DNA from: Gammaproteobacteria bacterium
GTDB taxonomy: Bacteria; Pseudomonadota; Gammaproteobacteria; Pseudomonadales; Azotimanducaceae
Assembly: GCA_026708185.1 (NCBI GenBank)
Contig: JAPOVK010000045.1
Span: forward strand, 1-64,000
DNA length: 64,000 nt
Direction: 5' to 3'
Made by a program: the position numbers and the translations under genes. The notes beneath the pieces were generated by a model. It was not told where the DNA came from. It saw only the letters and a program-made list of their open reading frames with translations, and searched no databases. This document shows, piece by piece, positions 41,432-50,639 of the stretch; position 1 is the first letter of the stretch, and every line of letters starts with the position of its first letter.

Positions 41432-43267
41432 TCAAGCGGCGTGTTCGACCTCGCCGCCGCGCTGCTGAATCGCCCACAGCTCGGCATACAGACCCTCGCG
41501 CGCGAGCAGTTCGTCGTGGGTGCCGCGTTCGCGGACGGCGCCTTCGTCGAGGACGATGATGAGGTCGGCGTCCTGCACCGTCGACAGTCGGTGGGCGATC
41601 ACCACGGTGGTGCGGTTCTCTGCCACTTCGGCGAGCGCCGCCAGGATCGCCTGCTCGGTGTTCGAGTCGAGCGACGAGGTCGCCTCGTCGAAGAGCATGA
41701 AGGCGGGCTGCTTGAGAATGGCGCGGGCGATGGCGATCCGCTGCTTCTCGCCGCCGGAGAGCTTCAGCCCCCGCTCGCCGACCGTGGTGTCGTAACCGGC
41801 GGGCAGACCGGCGATGAACTCGTCGAGATGAGCCAGCGCCGCAGCCTCGCGCACGTCCTCGTCGGTGGCGTCCGGTCGGCCGTAGCGCAGGTTGTGCATC
41901 AGCGTGTCGTTGAACAGCACCGCATCCTGCGGCACGACGCCGATGCCGGCGCGCAGGCTGTCCTGCTTCAGTTCGCGGACGTCGTGACCGTTGATGCTCA
42001 CGGCGCCACCATCGACGTCGTAGAAGCGGTACAGCAGCCGCGCCACGGTGGACTTGCCGGCACCGCTCGGACCCACGAGCGCCACCTTCTGGCCGGGTTC
42101 GACCACGAAACTGACGTCCCGCAGGATGGGCCGCTCGGCGTGATAGGCGAAATCCACGCGGTCGAACTCGATTCGGGCGTCGCAGTGCTCGAGCGGCAGC
42201 GCGTTCGCCGCGTCGACCACCTGCGAACGCCGGTCCAGGATGTCCACCATCCTCTCGACGTCTGTGAGCGCGCGCTTGAGTTGGCGATAGACGCCGCCGA
42301 GCGCGTTCAGCGGCGCGAATACCTGCATGCTGAACGCGTTGATGAGGACGAGGTCACCGAGGGTCATGTCGCCCGATACGACCTGCCGGGCGGCGAGGAT
42401 CATCATCGCCAGCATCCCGACGGTGACGAACAACGCCTGGCCGCAGTTGAGGAAGGCCAGCGAGTAACGGTTGCGCGCCCGCCATCGCTCCCACTCCGCT
42501 AGGTCCTGGTCGTAGGCATCCTGCTCGAGCGCTTCATTGCCGAAGTACTTGACCGTCTCGTAGTTGATCAGGCTGTCGATGGCGCGCGTATTGGCACGGG
42601 AGTTGGCGTCGTTGGAGCGACGGATGAACTGCGTCCGCCACTCGGTGACCCGCAGAGTGAATGCGATGTAGACGACGGCGGCGACGCCGACGATCGCGGC
42701 GTAGGCGCCGTCGTAGTTCGCCAGGAGGATGATCGTGATACCGCCGATCTGCAGCAGCGTCGGGAAAATGCTGAACACCAGAATGCGCATCAGCTCGGTG
42801 ATCCCGTTGACGCCCCGGTCCAGATCCCGTGAGACGCCGCCGGTGCGGCGCGACAGGTGGTACTCGAGGTCCAGGCCGTGCAGGTGCGCGAGTACCTTCA
42901 GCGAGACCCGGCGCATCGCACGCACCGTAACGGTGCCGAACAATGCGTTGCGCAGTTCTCCGAACACCGTGATGCCGAAACGGGCGAAACCATAGGCGAG
43001 CAGCAGGGCGATCGGCACCGTCAGCACCGACCCCATCTGAGCCGTGTCGAGATGATCGACGATCAGCTTCAGCAGCCATGGCACCAGCAGCGATGTGCCT
43101 GTGGACACCAGCAGCAGTGTGACGGATATCGCCACCCTGAAGCGGAACTCGAGCAGGAACGGCAACACGCTCGCCAGAACGCGAAGGTCGCGCTCGCCCA
43201 GCAGCCGGCCGAGGCGGAGCCCCGTGCCGACAGCGCCTTCGGTGGGTTTTTCCGCGATCTCGGCCAC
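41432..43267 (-). CDS. Atm1-like ABC exporter (fused permease-ATPase)
   Basis: A 611-residue half-transporter with six membrane helices followed by an ATPase domain. Walker A is GPSGAGKST, the signature is LSGGEKQR and Walker B is FMLFDEATSSLD; SYSLAFLNCGQ-type residues in the membrane part (RYSLAFLNCGQALF) are typical of the Atm1/ABCB7 class. Relatives export glutathione-linked sulfur or metal species in iron-sulfur and heavy-metal homeostasis. It acts in the inner membrane as a dimer. Confidence 0.88.
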   Translation of the reverse strand: MAEIAEKPTEGAVGTGLRLGRLLGERDLRVLASVLPFLLEFRFRVAISVTLLLVSTGTSLLVPWLLKLIVDHLDTAQMGSVLTVPIALLLAYGFARFGITVFGELRNALFGTVTVRAMRRVSLKVLAHLHGLDLEYHLSRRTGGVSRDLDRGVNGITELMRILVFSIFPTLLQIGGITIILLANYDGAYAAIVGVAAVVYIAFTLRVTEWRTQFIRRSNDANSRANTRAIDSLINYETVKYFGNEALEQDAYDQDLAEWERWRARNRYSLAFLNCGQALFVTVGMLAMMILAARQVVSGDMTLGDLVLINAFSMQVFAPLNALGGVYRQLKRALTDVERMVDILDRRSQVVDAANALPLEHCDARIEFDRVDFAYHAERPILRDVSFVVEPGQKVALVGPSGAGKSTVARLLYRFYDVDGGAVSINGHDVRELKQDSLRAGIGVVPQDAVLFNDTLMHNLRYGRPDATDEDVREAAALAHLDEFIAGLPAGYDTTVGERGLKLSGGEKQRIAIARAILKQPAFMLFDEATSSLDSNTEQAILAALAEVAENRTTVVIAHRLSTVQDADLIIVLDEGAVRERGTHDELLAREGLYAELWAIQQRGGEVEHAA

Positions 43268-43332
43268 GGGCCTCCGTCACAAATTCGCCGAGCGTATTTT
43301 GCCCCAATCGCGTCAGGGCTCGGCCAGCCCAG

Positions 43333-44322
43333 TTAGGGTCGCTTCGCGTAGCGGTCCCGAGATTCGGTTTGGAGTCGTCGGCGCGGGTCGTACTCGAAAC
43401 TGCTCGCCATTCGCCGATACAGGTCCTTTTGTTCGTCCGTCGTCGCGGCCGGGGTATCTACCGCGATGGTCACGATCTGATCGCCTGGCGGGCTGCCAGG
43501 CAGGCCGCGGCCGCGCAGCCTGAGCTTGGTGCCGGTCGCCGATCCGGGCGGAATGCGCAGGTCCACGTCGCCTTTGAGCGTAGGCGTCTTTACTGTGGCA
43601 CCGAGGGCGGCTTCCCAGGGCGCGACTGGCAATGACAGGGTGACATCACGTCCGTCCAGACCGTACTGCGCGTGCGGCGTGACGTGGATCTCGAGCAACA
43701 GATCGCCGGCCGACCCGTCGCCGATGCCGGCGCCCCCTTGGCCACGCAGCCGGATGCGACGGCCGTCGGTGACGCCGGCGGGGATGCGCACGTTCAGCGT
43801 CTTCTGCTGGCGTGCGACACGTCCGTCGGGTTGCCTTTGCGGAATGCCGAGTCGCAACTGCCGGGTGGCACCGCGGAAGGCCTCATCGAGCGTGATTTCG
43901 AGACGGTCTTCAACGTCCTCGCCGCGCCCGGAGAAGAACGATGAGCGGTTCTCGAACGGCCCGCCGCCGAACGGCATGGCATCGCCGAACAGCGTCCTAA
44001 AGAAATCGCTGAACGCGCCCGCGTCTGTCGTTGAGAACCCGCCGCCGGGGAACTCCGTCTTGAATTGCCAGCCGGGCGGCGGTTCGAACCGTCCGCCGTT
44101 GCGGAACGGCGAGCGCCGGACCTCGTCGTACGCTTCTCGCTTGTCCGGGTCCTTCAGCGCTTCGTAGGCTTCGTTGATTTCCTTGAAACGCACCTCGGCA
44201 TCGTCTTCGCGGCTGACGTCGGGATGGTATTTGCGCGCCAGTCGCCGATACGCGCGCTTGATCTCGTCTGCGTTGGCGTCTTCGGCGACACCGAGGATCT
44301 CGTAGTAGTCCTTGAACTCCAT
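43333..44322 (-). CDS. cbpA: DnaJ-family co-chaperone CbpA
   Basis: A 329-residue Hsp40. The J domain (about 4-70) contains the HPD motif in KYHPDVSRED. A glycine/phenylalanine-rich linker follows (FPGGGFSTTDAG). There is no cysteine-rich zinc domain, which separates it from DnaJ. Two C-terminal substrate-binding beta domains include VRIPAGVTDGRRIRLRGQG and DLRIPPGSATGTKLRLRGRG. It lies downstream of the hsp20 gene, so a heat-shock unit is likely. Confidence 0.92.
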   Translation of the reverse strand: MEFKDYYEILGVAEDANADEIKRAYRRLARKYHPDVSREDDAEVRFKEINEAYEALKDPDKREAYDEVRRSPFRNGGRFEPPPGWQFKTEFPGGGFSTTDAGAFSDFFRTLFGDAMPFGGGPFENRSSFFSGRGEDVEDRLEITLDEAFRGATRQLRLGIPQRQPDGRVARQQKTLNVRIPAGVTDGRRIRLRGQGGAGIGDGSAGDLLLEIHVTPHAQYGLDGRDVTLSLPVAPWEAALGATVKTPTLKGDVDLRIPPGSATGTKLRLRGRGLPGSPPGDQIVTIAVDTPAATTDEQKDLYRRMASSFEYDPRRRLQTESRDRYAKRP

Positions 44323-44348
44323 CCTTCCTCATGCGGCGCGGCACGCGG

Positions 44349-44373
44349 GCCGGCACCCTTACCGGGTGCCGGC
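44349..44373 (-). terminator. Perfect 10-bp hairpin between hsp20 and cbpA
   Basis: GCCGGCACCC (44349-44358) and GGGTGCCGGC (44364-44373) form a 10-bp stem with a 5-nt loop, 16 nt after the hsp20 stop. No T-tract follows on the minus strand. It could act as an attenuator or an RNA-processing site that makes hsp20 more abundant than cbpA. Confidence 0.5.
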
Positions 44374-44388
44374 TTACTCGCGCTCGAC

Positions 44389-44802
44389 TTAGGCCGCCTC
44401 CACCTCGATGGCGCGGGCCTGGGCCTGCTTGCGCTTCGCCACGCTGATGGTGATCACACCGTCCTTGGCGGCGGCGGTGATCTCCTCGTCGTTGGCGTCG
44501 TTCGGCAGCCGGAAGCTGCGCGTGAACTTGCCGTGGCGGCGTTCGCGACGATGCACCTGGCCCTCGCTGTCGTCCGATCCGAAGCTCCGCTCGCCCGAGA
44601 CGCTCAGCACGTTGGCGCGGACGCTGACGGTGATGTCCTTGGGGCTCACCGCCGGGACTTCGAGGTCGAACACGTAGGCCTTGTCGGTCTCCCGGATGTC
44701 CACTGCGGGGTGCCAGCCGAGACCGTTGGCCGCGTGGTCGCCCACGCGTCGGCCGAGAAACTCATCGAGTTCCGCGAACGGGTTCCATCGCACTACATTC
44801 AT
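44389..44802 (-). CDS. Small heat-shock protein Hsp20
   Basis: A 137-residue alpha-crystallin-domain chaperone that holds unfolded proteins in large oligomers. The N-terminus MNVVRWNPFAELDEFLGRR, the core VDIRETDKAYVFDLEVP and VLSVSGERSF, and the GVITISVAKR strand are typical. Upstream is a sigma-32-like promoter; downstream is a strong hairpin and cbpA. Confidence 0.94.
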   Translation of the reverse strand: MNVVRWNPFAELDEFLGRRVGDHAANGLGWHPAVDIRETDKAYVFDLEVPAVSPKDITVSVRANVLSVSGERSFGSDDSEGQVHRRERRHGKFTRSFRLPNDANDEEITAAAKDGVITISVAKRKQAQARAIEVEAA

Positions 44803-44840
44803 GGTCTATCTCCTCATGGGTGTTGAATGTCTGCGATGGT

Positions 44841-44868
44841 ATGTAGGGACAACCTTTTGTTTTCAAAG
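44841..44868 (-). promoter_or_regulatory. Sigma-32-like heat-shock promoter of hsp20
   Basis: On the minus strand CTTTGAAA (44868-44861) resembles the -35 element CTTGAAA, and CCCTACAT (44848-44841) resembles the -10 element CCCCATnT. The spacer is 12 nt. The stretch is AT-rich for this genome and lies 39 nt upstream of the hsp20 start at 44802. The match is imperfect; position and gene function support it. Confidence 0.5.
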
Positions 44869-44925
44869 GACTTGAAAAATGCAGCGCTCAACCCAAGATC
44901 AGTCTGCTTGACATGCCAAAGCGCG

Positions 44926-46761
44926 TCATTCGACGGTCACCGATTTCGCGAGGTTGCGTGGCTGATCGACATCCGTGCCCTTCAGGACGGCCGTGTGGTA
45001 GGCGAGTAGCTGCAGCGGCACGGTGTAGACGACGGGCGTGAGCAACTCGTGCGTCTTCGGCACTTCGATCACGGTAACGCCGTCGCCCGGTTCGATGCCG
45101 GCGTCGGTGTCGGCGAAAACGTACAGGCGGCCCCCCCGAGCGCGCACCTCCTGCAGGTTCGAGCGCACCTTGCGCACCAGCTCGCCGCCCGGCGCGACGG
45201 CGATCACCGGCATGTCCTGGTCCACGAGCGCGAGCGGCCCGTGCTTGAGTTCGCCCGCCGGATAGCCCTCGGCGTGGATGTAGGAAATCTCCTTGAGCTT
45301 CAGTGCGCCTTCCAGGGCAACCGGGTAGTGCGCGCCGCGGCCGAGGAAAAGGGCGTGGTGGCGGTGCATGAACTCGACCGCTAAGCGGCGGATGCGGGCA
45401 TCGAGTGCGAGCGCCTCGTCGATCACGTCGGGCAAGCCCTTGAGCGCCTCGACGAGTTCGGTCTCCTTGTCGGCATCGAGGCCCGCCCGGCGGCCGAGCA
45501 GGATCGCCAGCATCATCAACACGGCGAGCTGCGTGGTGAACGCCTTGGTTGACGCGACGCAGATTTCCGGCCCGGCCTCCGTCATGAACGCAAGCTCCGC
45601 CTCGCGCACTTGCGAGCTGTTTGGCACGTTGCACACCGTGAGCGTGTGGTCGAATCCGGCGGCTTCAGCGATCCGGTGCGCGGCCAGGGTGTCGGCGGTC
45701 TCGCCGGACTGCGTGATGCTGACGAACAGGCTGCCCGGCGGCGTGACGAACTTGCGGTAGCGAAACTCGGAGGCGATCTCCACGTTGCAGGGGATCTGCG
45801 CCAATTCCTCGATCCAGTAGCGGGCGACACAGCCGGCGTAGTAGGACGTACCGCAGGAAGCGATGGTGACGGCGCGCGTATCGTCAAGAACCTGCTTGGT
45901 GCCGATACCGAAGGCCGGTTCGAGCACGCGACGGCGGCCGAGCCGGGTCTCCAGTGTGTCCCGAATCGCCCGCGGCTGTTCATGGATCTCCTTTTCCATG
46001 TAGTGGTGGTAGTTGCCCTTGTCGGTCGCGTCCGCGCTGTGCTGGACGCGCACCGTGGTGCGTACCACCGCGCGGTTGTCGGCGTTCCAGACCGTGAAAT
46101 CGCTGGCGGTGAGGTCCACCAGGTCGCCCTGCTCGAGGTAGATGAACTGATCGGTCACGGGCCGCAGGGCCAGCGTGTCGGAAGCGATGAAGTTCTCGCC
46201 GATGCCGATGCCGACGACGAGCGGGCTGCCGGCGCGGGCGGCGACCAGCCGGCCCGGCTCGTCCCGGCTCATGACGCCGAGCGCGTAGGCTCCCTCCAGC
46301 CGCTTTGCGGCATTGGCGACAGCGTCGAGCAGGTCGCCCGTGTCATCGAGACACTGGTGGATCAAGTGCGCGACGAGTTCCGAGTCGGTGTCGGATTCGA
46401 GCTCGAAGCCCGCACCGAGCAGTTCGTCGCGCAATTCCTCGTAGTTCTCGATGATGCCGTTGTGGACCAGGCACACGCGACCCCGCGAGATGTGCGGATG
46501 GGCGTTCTCGACTGCGGGCGCACCGTGTGTTGCCCAGCGCGTATGGGCGATGCCGGTAATGCCGTGGATCGGCGCGCCGCTCAAGCTCTGCACCAGTTCC
46601 TTGACGCCCCCGACCGTGCGGCGTCGTTGGATCTCGGGGTTGGTGCCGTCGAGGACTGCGATCCCGGCGGAGTCGTAGCCCCGGTATTCCAGCCGCTGAA
46701 GACCTGCGAGCAGGATGGCCGGCACGTTCCGGCTGGCGACAGCGCCGACGATTCCGCACAT
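44926..46761 (-). CDS. glmS: Glutamine-fructose-6-phosphate aminotransferase
   Basis: Makes glucosamine 6-phosphate from fructose 6-phosphate and glutamine, the first step to UDP-GlcNAc. The start at 46761 gives MCGIVGAVA, with the N-terminal cysteine nucleophile after Met removal. The glutaminase half has HTRWATHGAP and HNGIIENYEELR; two SIS sugar-isomerase domains follow (ASCGTSYYAG, SQSGETADT-like SITQSGETADT) and the C-terminus ends PRNLAKSVTVE. 611 residues is normal. It starts 2 nt after the glmU stop. The open frame that continues upstream through glmU is not coding. No glmS ribozyme was seen. Confidence 0.97.
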   Translation of the reverse strand: MCGIVGAVASRNVPAILLAGLQRLEYRGYDSAGIAVLDGTNPEIQRRRTVGGVKELVQSLSGAPIHGITGIAHTRWATHGAPAVENAHPHISRGRVCLVHNGIIENYEELRDELLGAGFELESDTDSELVAHLIHQCLDDTGDLLDAVANAAKRLEGAYALGVMSRDEPGRLVAARAGSPLVVGIGIGENFIASDTLALRPVTDQFIYLEQGDLVDLTASDFTVWNADNRAVVRTTVRVQHSADATDKGNYHHYMEKEIHEQPRAIRDTLETRLGRRRVLEPAFGIGTKQVLDDTRAVTIASCGTSYYAGCVARYWIEELAQIPCNVEIASEFRYRKFVTPPGSLFVSITQSGETADTLAAHRIAEAAGFDHTLTVCNVPNSSQVREAELAFMTEAGPEICVASTKAFTTQLAVLMMLAILLGRRAGLDADKETELVEALKGLPDVIDEALALDARIRRLAVEFMHRHHALFLGRGAHYPVALEGALKLKEISYIHAEGYPAGELKHGPLALVDQDMPVIAVAPGGELVRKVRSNLQEVRARGGRLYVFADTDAGIEPGDGVTVIEVPKTHELLTPVVYTVPLQLLAYHTAVLKGTDVDQPRNLAKSVTVE

Positions 46762-46763
46762 GG

Positions 46764-48164
46764 CTATGGACCCTCGTCGCCCTGGCGCTTCGCCGGCGGT
46801 GTCCAGCCCTGGATGTTGCGCTGGCGGCCTCGGCCGATCGCCAGGTCTTCGCGTTCGACGGTCTTCGTGATGGTCGAGCCGGCGCCGACATAGGCTTCGT
46901 CGTCGATGGTCAGCGGTGCTACCAGGGTGGCGTTGGTGCCGATGAACACGTTCTCGCCGATCTCGGTGCGGTGCTTGTCGACGCCGTCGTAGTTGCAGGT
47001 TATCGCACCGGCACCGACGTTGGTGCCGGCACCGACGGAGGCATCGCCGAGGTATGCCAGGTGGTTGGCCTTGGCGCCGACGCCGAGGCTTGCCTTCTTG
47101 GTTTCCACGAAATTGCCGATGTGGACAGACTCCGCGAGTTCGGTCCCGGGACGCAGTCGCGCGTAGGGACCGATCCGGCAGCCGGCCGCGACCATGGCCC
47201 CGTCGATGCAGCTCATCGGGTGGACTTCGACAGCGTCGCCCAGGGCCGAGTTCCGGATTACGCATCCCGGCCCGACATGAACGCCCTCGCCAAGGACCAC
47301 GTCGCCCTCGAACACGACGTCGACATCGATGACGCAGTCCCGGCCCGCTTTCAGCCGACCGCGAATGTCCAGCCGGGACGGGTCCATGACCGCGACGCCT
47401 TGGCGCATGAGTTCGTCCGCGAGGCCACGCTGGTAGTAACGCTCGAGGTGTGCCAACTGCACGCGGTCGTTGACGCCCATGACTTCCTCGGGCACGCGGC
47501 CGTCGACACCGGCCACCGCGATGCCGCGAGCGTCGGCCTTGCCGACGATGTCGGTCAGGTAGTACTCGCCTTGCTTGTTGTTGCGGTCGAGGGTCTCGAG
47601 GAGCGTGCCGAGGACCGCCTTCGGCGCCGCGAGAATGCCGGTGTTGATCTCCGCGATCGCCCGTTGCTCCGCCGTCGCATCGGCGTCCTCGACGATACCG
47701 ATGATGCGCGATCCGCAGTGCGAATCCCGGCTCGATCCGCGGCGCAGGATGCGCCCGAAGCCGCGCGGATCGGGCAGGTCGATGGTGACCAGGGCGATGC
47801 CGTCGCCCGATGCGGCGATGCATCGGCTGAGCGTTTCCGCACGCACCAAGGGCACGTCGCCGAGCAGGACGAGCACCGTCGCGTCGTTCGCAACGGCCGG
47901 CAGGGCTTGCGCTGCGGCATGGCCGCTGCCGAGGCGAGGCTCTTGGAGAACCCAGGAAATCCGCGGCTCGTTTTGGAAGTGAGCCTTCACTTCGTCGGCC
48001 GGGTGCCCAACCACCACGTGACACTGTTCGGCTTCGAGGCGGAACGCCGCGTCCAGCACGTGCGCGAGCAGGGGCCGCCCGGCAAGCGGATGCAGTACCT
48101 TGGGCGTTCTGGACCGCATCCGCGTTCCCGCGCCGGCAGCGAGCACGACGACTTCGAGAGCCAT
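46764..48164 (-). CDS. glmU: Bifunctional GlcNAc-1-P uridyltransferase/GlcN-1-P acetyltransferase
   Basis: Completes UDP-GlcNAc synthesis for peptidoglycan and LPS. The N-terminal nucleotidyltransferase has VLAAGAGTRMRS and LPDPRGFGRILR. The C-terminal left-handed beta-helix has hexapeptide repeats (GEGVHVGPGCVIRNSALGD, in part) and the acetyltransferase region GAGAITCNYDGVDKHRTEIG. At 466 residues it is full length. The glmU-glmS operon is divergent from galU, grouping nucleotide-sugar genes. Confidence 0.97.
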   Translation of the reverse strand: MALEVVVLAAGAGTRMRSRTPKVLHPLAGRPLLAHVLDAAFRLEAEQCHVVVGHPADEVKAHFQNEPRISWVLQEPRLGSGHAAAQALPAVANDATVLVLLGDVPLVRAETLSRCIAASGDGIALVTIDLPDPRGFGRILRRGSSRDSHCGSRIIGIVEDADATAEQRAIAEINTGILAAPKAVLGTLLETLDRNNKQGEYYLTDIVGKADARGIAVAGVDGRVPEEVMGVNDRVQLAHLERYYQRGLADELMRQGVAVMDPSRLDIRGRLKAGRDCVIDVDVVFEGDVVLGEGVHVGPGCVIRNSALGDAVEVHPMSCIDGAMVAAGCRIGPYARLRPGTELAESVHIGNFVETKKASLGVGAKANHLAYLGDASVGAGTNVGAGAITCNYDGVDKHRTEIGENVFIGTNATLVAPLTIDDEAYVGAGSTITKTVEREDLAIGRGRQRNIQGWTPPAKRQGDEGP

Positions 48165-48218
48165 GGGTGTTCCCGTCCCGCGTGAGGGTCAAGCATTATA
48201 GGAGTTGCACACGGCGGA

Positions 48219-49130
48219 ATGGGCTTGGCGATGCCGACGACGACCATTGTTCCCCCGGATCCGAGCGCCCCGATCACGAAGGCGGTGATCGCGGCCGCCG
48301 GTAGCGGCACGCGATTCCTGCCCGCCACCAAGGCGGTGCCCAAGGAGATGATCCCGCTCATCGATCGCCCGATCGTCCAGTACATCGTCGAGGAACTGGC
48401 GGCCAGCGGCATCGGCGATGTCGTTTTCGTGACCCGCGCCGACAAGAAGGCGCTGGAGGACCATTTCGACCGCCACCCGACATTGGAGGACGCTCTCGCG
48501 GCCGATGGCAACGACCATTATCTTGCCGAAGTCCGCCGCGCCAACGAGTTGGTCAACGCCGCGTTCATTCGCCAAAAGGGTCCGTACGGGAACGGGACGC
48601 CAGCCCTGAATGCGGCGCCGCTCGTGGGCGATGCGCCGTTCGTCTACGCTTTCGCCGACGACCTGGTGAGTTCGACCGTGCCTTTCACGCGACAACTGAT
48701 CGAACAGTACCGGAAGACGCCGGGCCTTATCGTGGGCGCGCAGCGCGTCGAGAAGGACCAGGTTCCCAAGTACGGCATGCTCGAAGCCGACAAGGCGATG
48801 CGCGTCACCCGCATTGTGGAGAAGCCGGCTCCGCCCCAGGTCACGTCGGACCTAGTGGGATTCGGCCGCTACATCCTGCCGCCCGAGATCGCCGACATCC
48901 TGGCCGAAACACCGACCGGGAAAGGCGATGAGCTATGGCTGATGGACGCGATCGAGGCCTACATGCAGGCCGGCGGGCCCGTCTACGCCTGTCCGGTGGC
49001 CGACGGCCGCTGGCTCACGACCGGCGATCCGGTCAACTACCTGGAGGCGCTGTTCCACTACGCGATGCGCCGGGAAGACCTCGGAGCGGAGTTCAAACGC
49101 ATAGTGCGCCGAGTCGCGCCGGATCTTTAG
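48219..49130 (+). CDS. galU: UTP-glucose-1-phosphate uridylyltransferase
   Basis: Makes UDP-glucose for surface polysaccharides. The 303-residue protein has the nucleotide-binding start VIAAAGSGTRFLPATKAVPK, EMIPLIDRPIVQYIVEEL, and downstream DDLVSS and YGMLEADK segments. It is typical of bacterial GalU. ATG 48219 is used; an internal ATG four codons later is possible. It is divergent from glmU with a 54-nt gap. Confidence 0.95.
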   Translation: MGLAMPTTTIVPPDPSAPITKAVIAAAGSGTRFLPATKAVPKEMIPLIDRPIVQYIVEELAASGIGDVVFVTRADKKALEDHFDRHPTLEDALAADGNDHYLAEVRRANELVNAAFIRQKGPYGNGTPALNAAPLVGDAPFVYAFADDLVSSTVPFTRQLIEQYRKTPGLIVGAQRVEKDQVPKYGMLEADKAMRVTRIVEKPAPPQVTSDLVGFGRYILPPEIADILAETPTGKGDELWLMDAIEAYMQAGGPVYACPVADGRWLTTGDPVNYLEALFHYAMRREDLGAEFKRIVRRVAPDL

Positions 49131-49149
49131 CGATTGACGATAACGTTCC

Positions 49150-49185
49150 GGACGTTAATACTGTTAACGCCATGGACGTTAATAC
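49150..49185 (+). repeat. 12-nt direct repeats at the second ATPase start
   Basis: GGACGTTAATAC occurs at 49150-49161 and again at 49174-49185, a 24-nt period. The second copy lies just after the start codon at 49172. GTTAAC-type palindromes lie between. The block is AT-rich. It may be an operator or a small slippage product. Confidence 0.5.
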
Positions 49186-50557
49186 GCGAAACGAGCTTCT
49201 CGCCACCGGTCAGATCGACCGGGATGACCTATGGCCCCGCCTTGTTGAATTCGAAGAGCGCCCACGCACGTTCCGCTTCTCGTTCGGCCTGGACGAGTTG
49301 CCCGAAGAGCCGGGCGTGATCCTGGTTCGCGGCCCCCGGCAATACGGCAAGAGCACGTGGCTTGAGCTGATGCTCCGTAACACCGTGGAAGACCATGGTC
49401 CCGGTTCCGCGTACATCCTGAACGGCGACGAACTGTCGGACGCCCTGGACCTGGAGCGCCACATCGCGGATTTGGTCTCGATGTACGCACCCGCGGCGCT
49501 GGTCCGCCGGCTGTTCATCGACGAGATCACGGCCGTCGCTGACTGGGAGACCGCGGTCAAGCGCCTCGCTGACCGCGGCGTCCTTCGCGGTGTGCTGGTG
49601 GTCACCACGGGCTCACGCGCGACCGATATCCGCCGTGGGTCGGAACGACTGCCGGGTCGCAAGGGCCGGCTCGCGCGGACCGACTACCTGTTCTGCCCCG
49701 TCGCCTACAAGGATTTCTACACGCAGTTCCACGACGGGCTTAAGGACGACACGTGGATTGCCTACCTCCTGTCGGGCGGTTCGCCGGTGGCCGCCAGCGA
49801 CATCTGGCAGTTTGGGCGTATACCTGCGTACTTCTTCGAGATGATCCGCGATTGGGTCATCGGCGAGATGGCCCGAAGCGGGAGGTCGCGGCAGTTCCTG
49901 ATTGCCTTGATGAGGACGCTCTATTCGCAGGCTGGCTCCCGGACTGGGTACCTCAAGCTCGCGCGGGAGTCGGGACTCGCGAACAACACCGTCGCATCGG
50001 GGTACATCGAGCAGCTCTCGGACGCATTGGCGGTCCTGCCTTCGTTCCAGTGGGACCATGACAAGGACATGCCGTTGCAGCGCAAGCCGGCGAAGTTCCA
50101 CTTCGTCAACCTGTCCGTGGCGCTTGCGTTCGCTCCAAACCGCATGGTGGCCATCGAGGATTTCAAGCGCCTTCCCAGCCAGGAGAAGGCACGCTGGCTG
50201 GAATGGCTCGTCGCCCAAGAGCTTTTTCGGCGTCAGGCGATCGCGGGCGTCGAGGATCCGGAGGCGATCTGGTACTGGGCGTCGCGAGAGCACGAAGTGG
50301 ACTTCGTCGACCATGGCCGAAGGCTCTACGAGGTGAAGGTGGGACGGACTGGTCCCTTGGACTTCGCCTGGTTTCCGAGGACGTTCCCGGGAGCTAAGCT
50401 CCTGGTGATCGGCGCCGACGAGTTCGAGACGCCCCACGTCAAGGGGATTACCGTGGAACAGTTCCTGCTCGCGGACGGATTGCCGCATCCGTATCCGGGC
50501 GAGGTCGACGACCTCGACGTGTACAACGACTTCGCGCGGTTCACCGAGGGACGCTGA
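49172..50557 (+). CDS. AAA-type ATPase with DUF4143-like C-terminus (b)
   Basis: About 461 residues from MDVNTRNELLATGQ at 49172. Walker A is GPRQYGKST, Walker B is LFIDEITAVADW, and VVTTGSRATDIRRGSERLPG is the sensor region. The C-terminal EHEVDFVDHGRRLYEVKVG has a nuclease-like E/D-x-K pattern. It belongs to the same broad class as 35322-36626 but is only distantly related. The long frame upstream of 49172 is a galU shadow. Role is unknown. Confidence 0.86.
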   Translation: MDVNTRNELLATGQIDRDDLWPRLVEFEERPRTFRFSFGLDELPEEPGVILVRGPRQYGKSTWLELMLRNTVEDHGPGSAYILNGDELSDALDLERHIADLVSMYAPAALVRRLFIDEITAVADWETAVKRLADRGVLRGVLVVTTGSRATDIRRGSERLPGRKGRLARTDYLFCPVAYKDFYTQFHDGLKDDTWIAYLLSGGSPVAASDIWQFGRIPAYFFEMIRDWVIGEMARSGRSRQFLIALMRTLYSQAGSRTGYLKLARESGLANNTVASGYIEQLSDALAVLPSFQWDHDKDMPLQRKPAKFHFVNLSVALAFAPNRMVAIEDFKRLPSQEKARWLEWLVAQELFRRQAIAGVEDPEAIWYWASREHEVDFVDHGRRLYEVKVGRTGPLDFAWFPRTFPGAKLLVIGADEFETPHVKGITVEQFLLADGLPHPYPGEVDDLDVYNDFARFTEGR

Positions 50558-50639
50558 CGCGTCGGGGGCACGCCGTCGCTCTCGTTTGTGCTAGGTTGAG
50601 AGCCCATTCGGGCAATTTATGCCTCGAGGATTGGTACAT

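Noticed and set aside
44803-44925. A ROSE-type RNA thermometer upstream of hsp20
   Set aside because: I found no paired region that covers the ribosome site convincingly; the promoter match is better supported.
44926-48192. A 1088-codon open frame that looks like a glmS fusion
   Set aside because: Its first part is glmU read in another frame. glmU is intact in its own frame, and glmS has a proper start (MCGIVG) at 46761.
48935-49171. Extension of the second ATPase into galU
   Set aside because: It is a shadow of galU in another frame; the motif-bearing protein starts at 49172.
35322-50557. The two AAA-type ATPases as a recent duplication
   Set aside because: They share only motif-level similarity and differ throughout, so they are separate members of a broad class.
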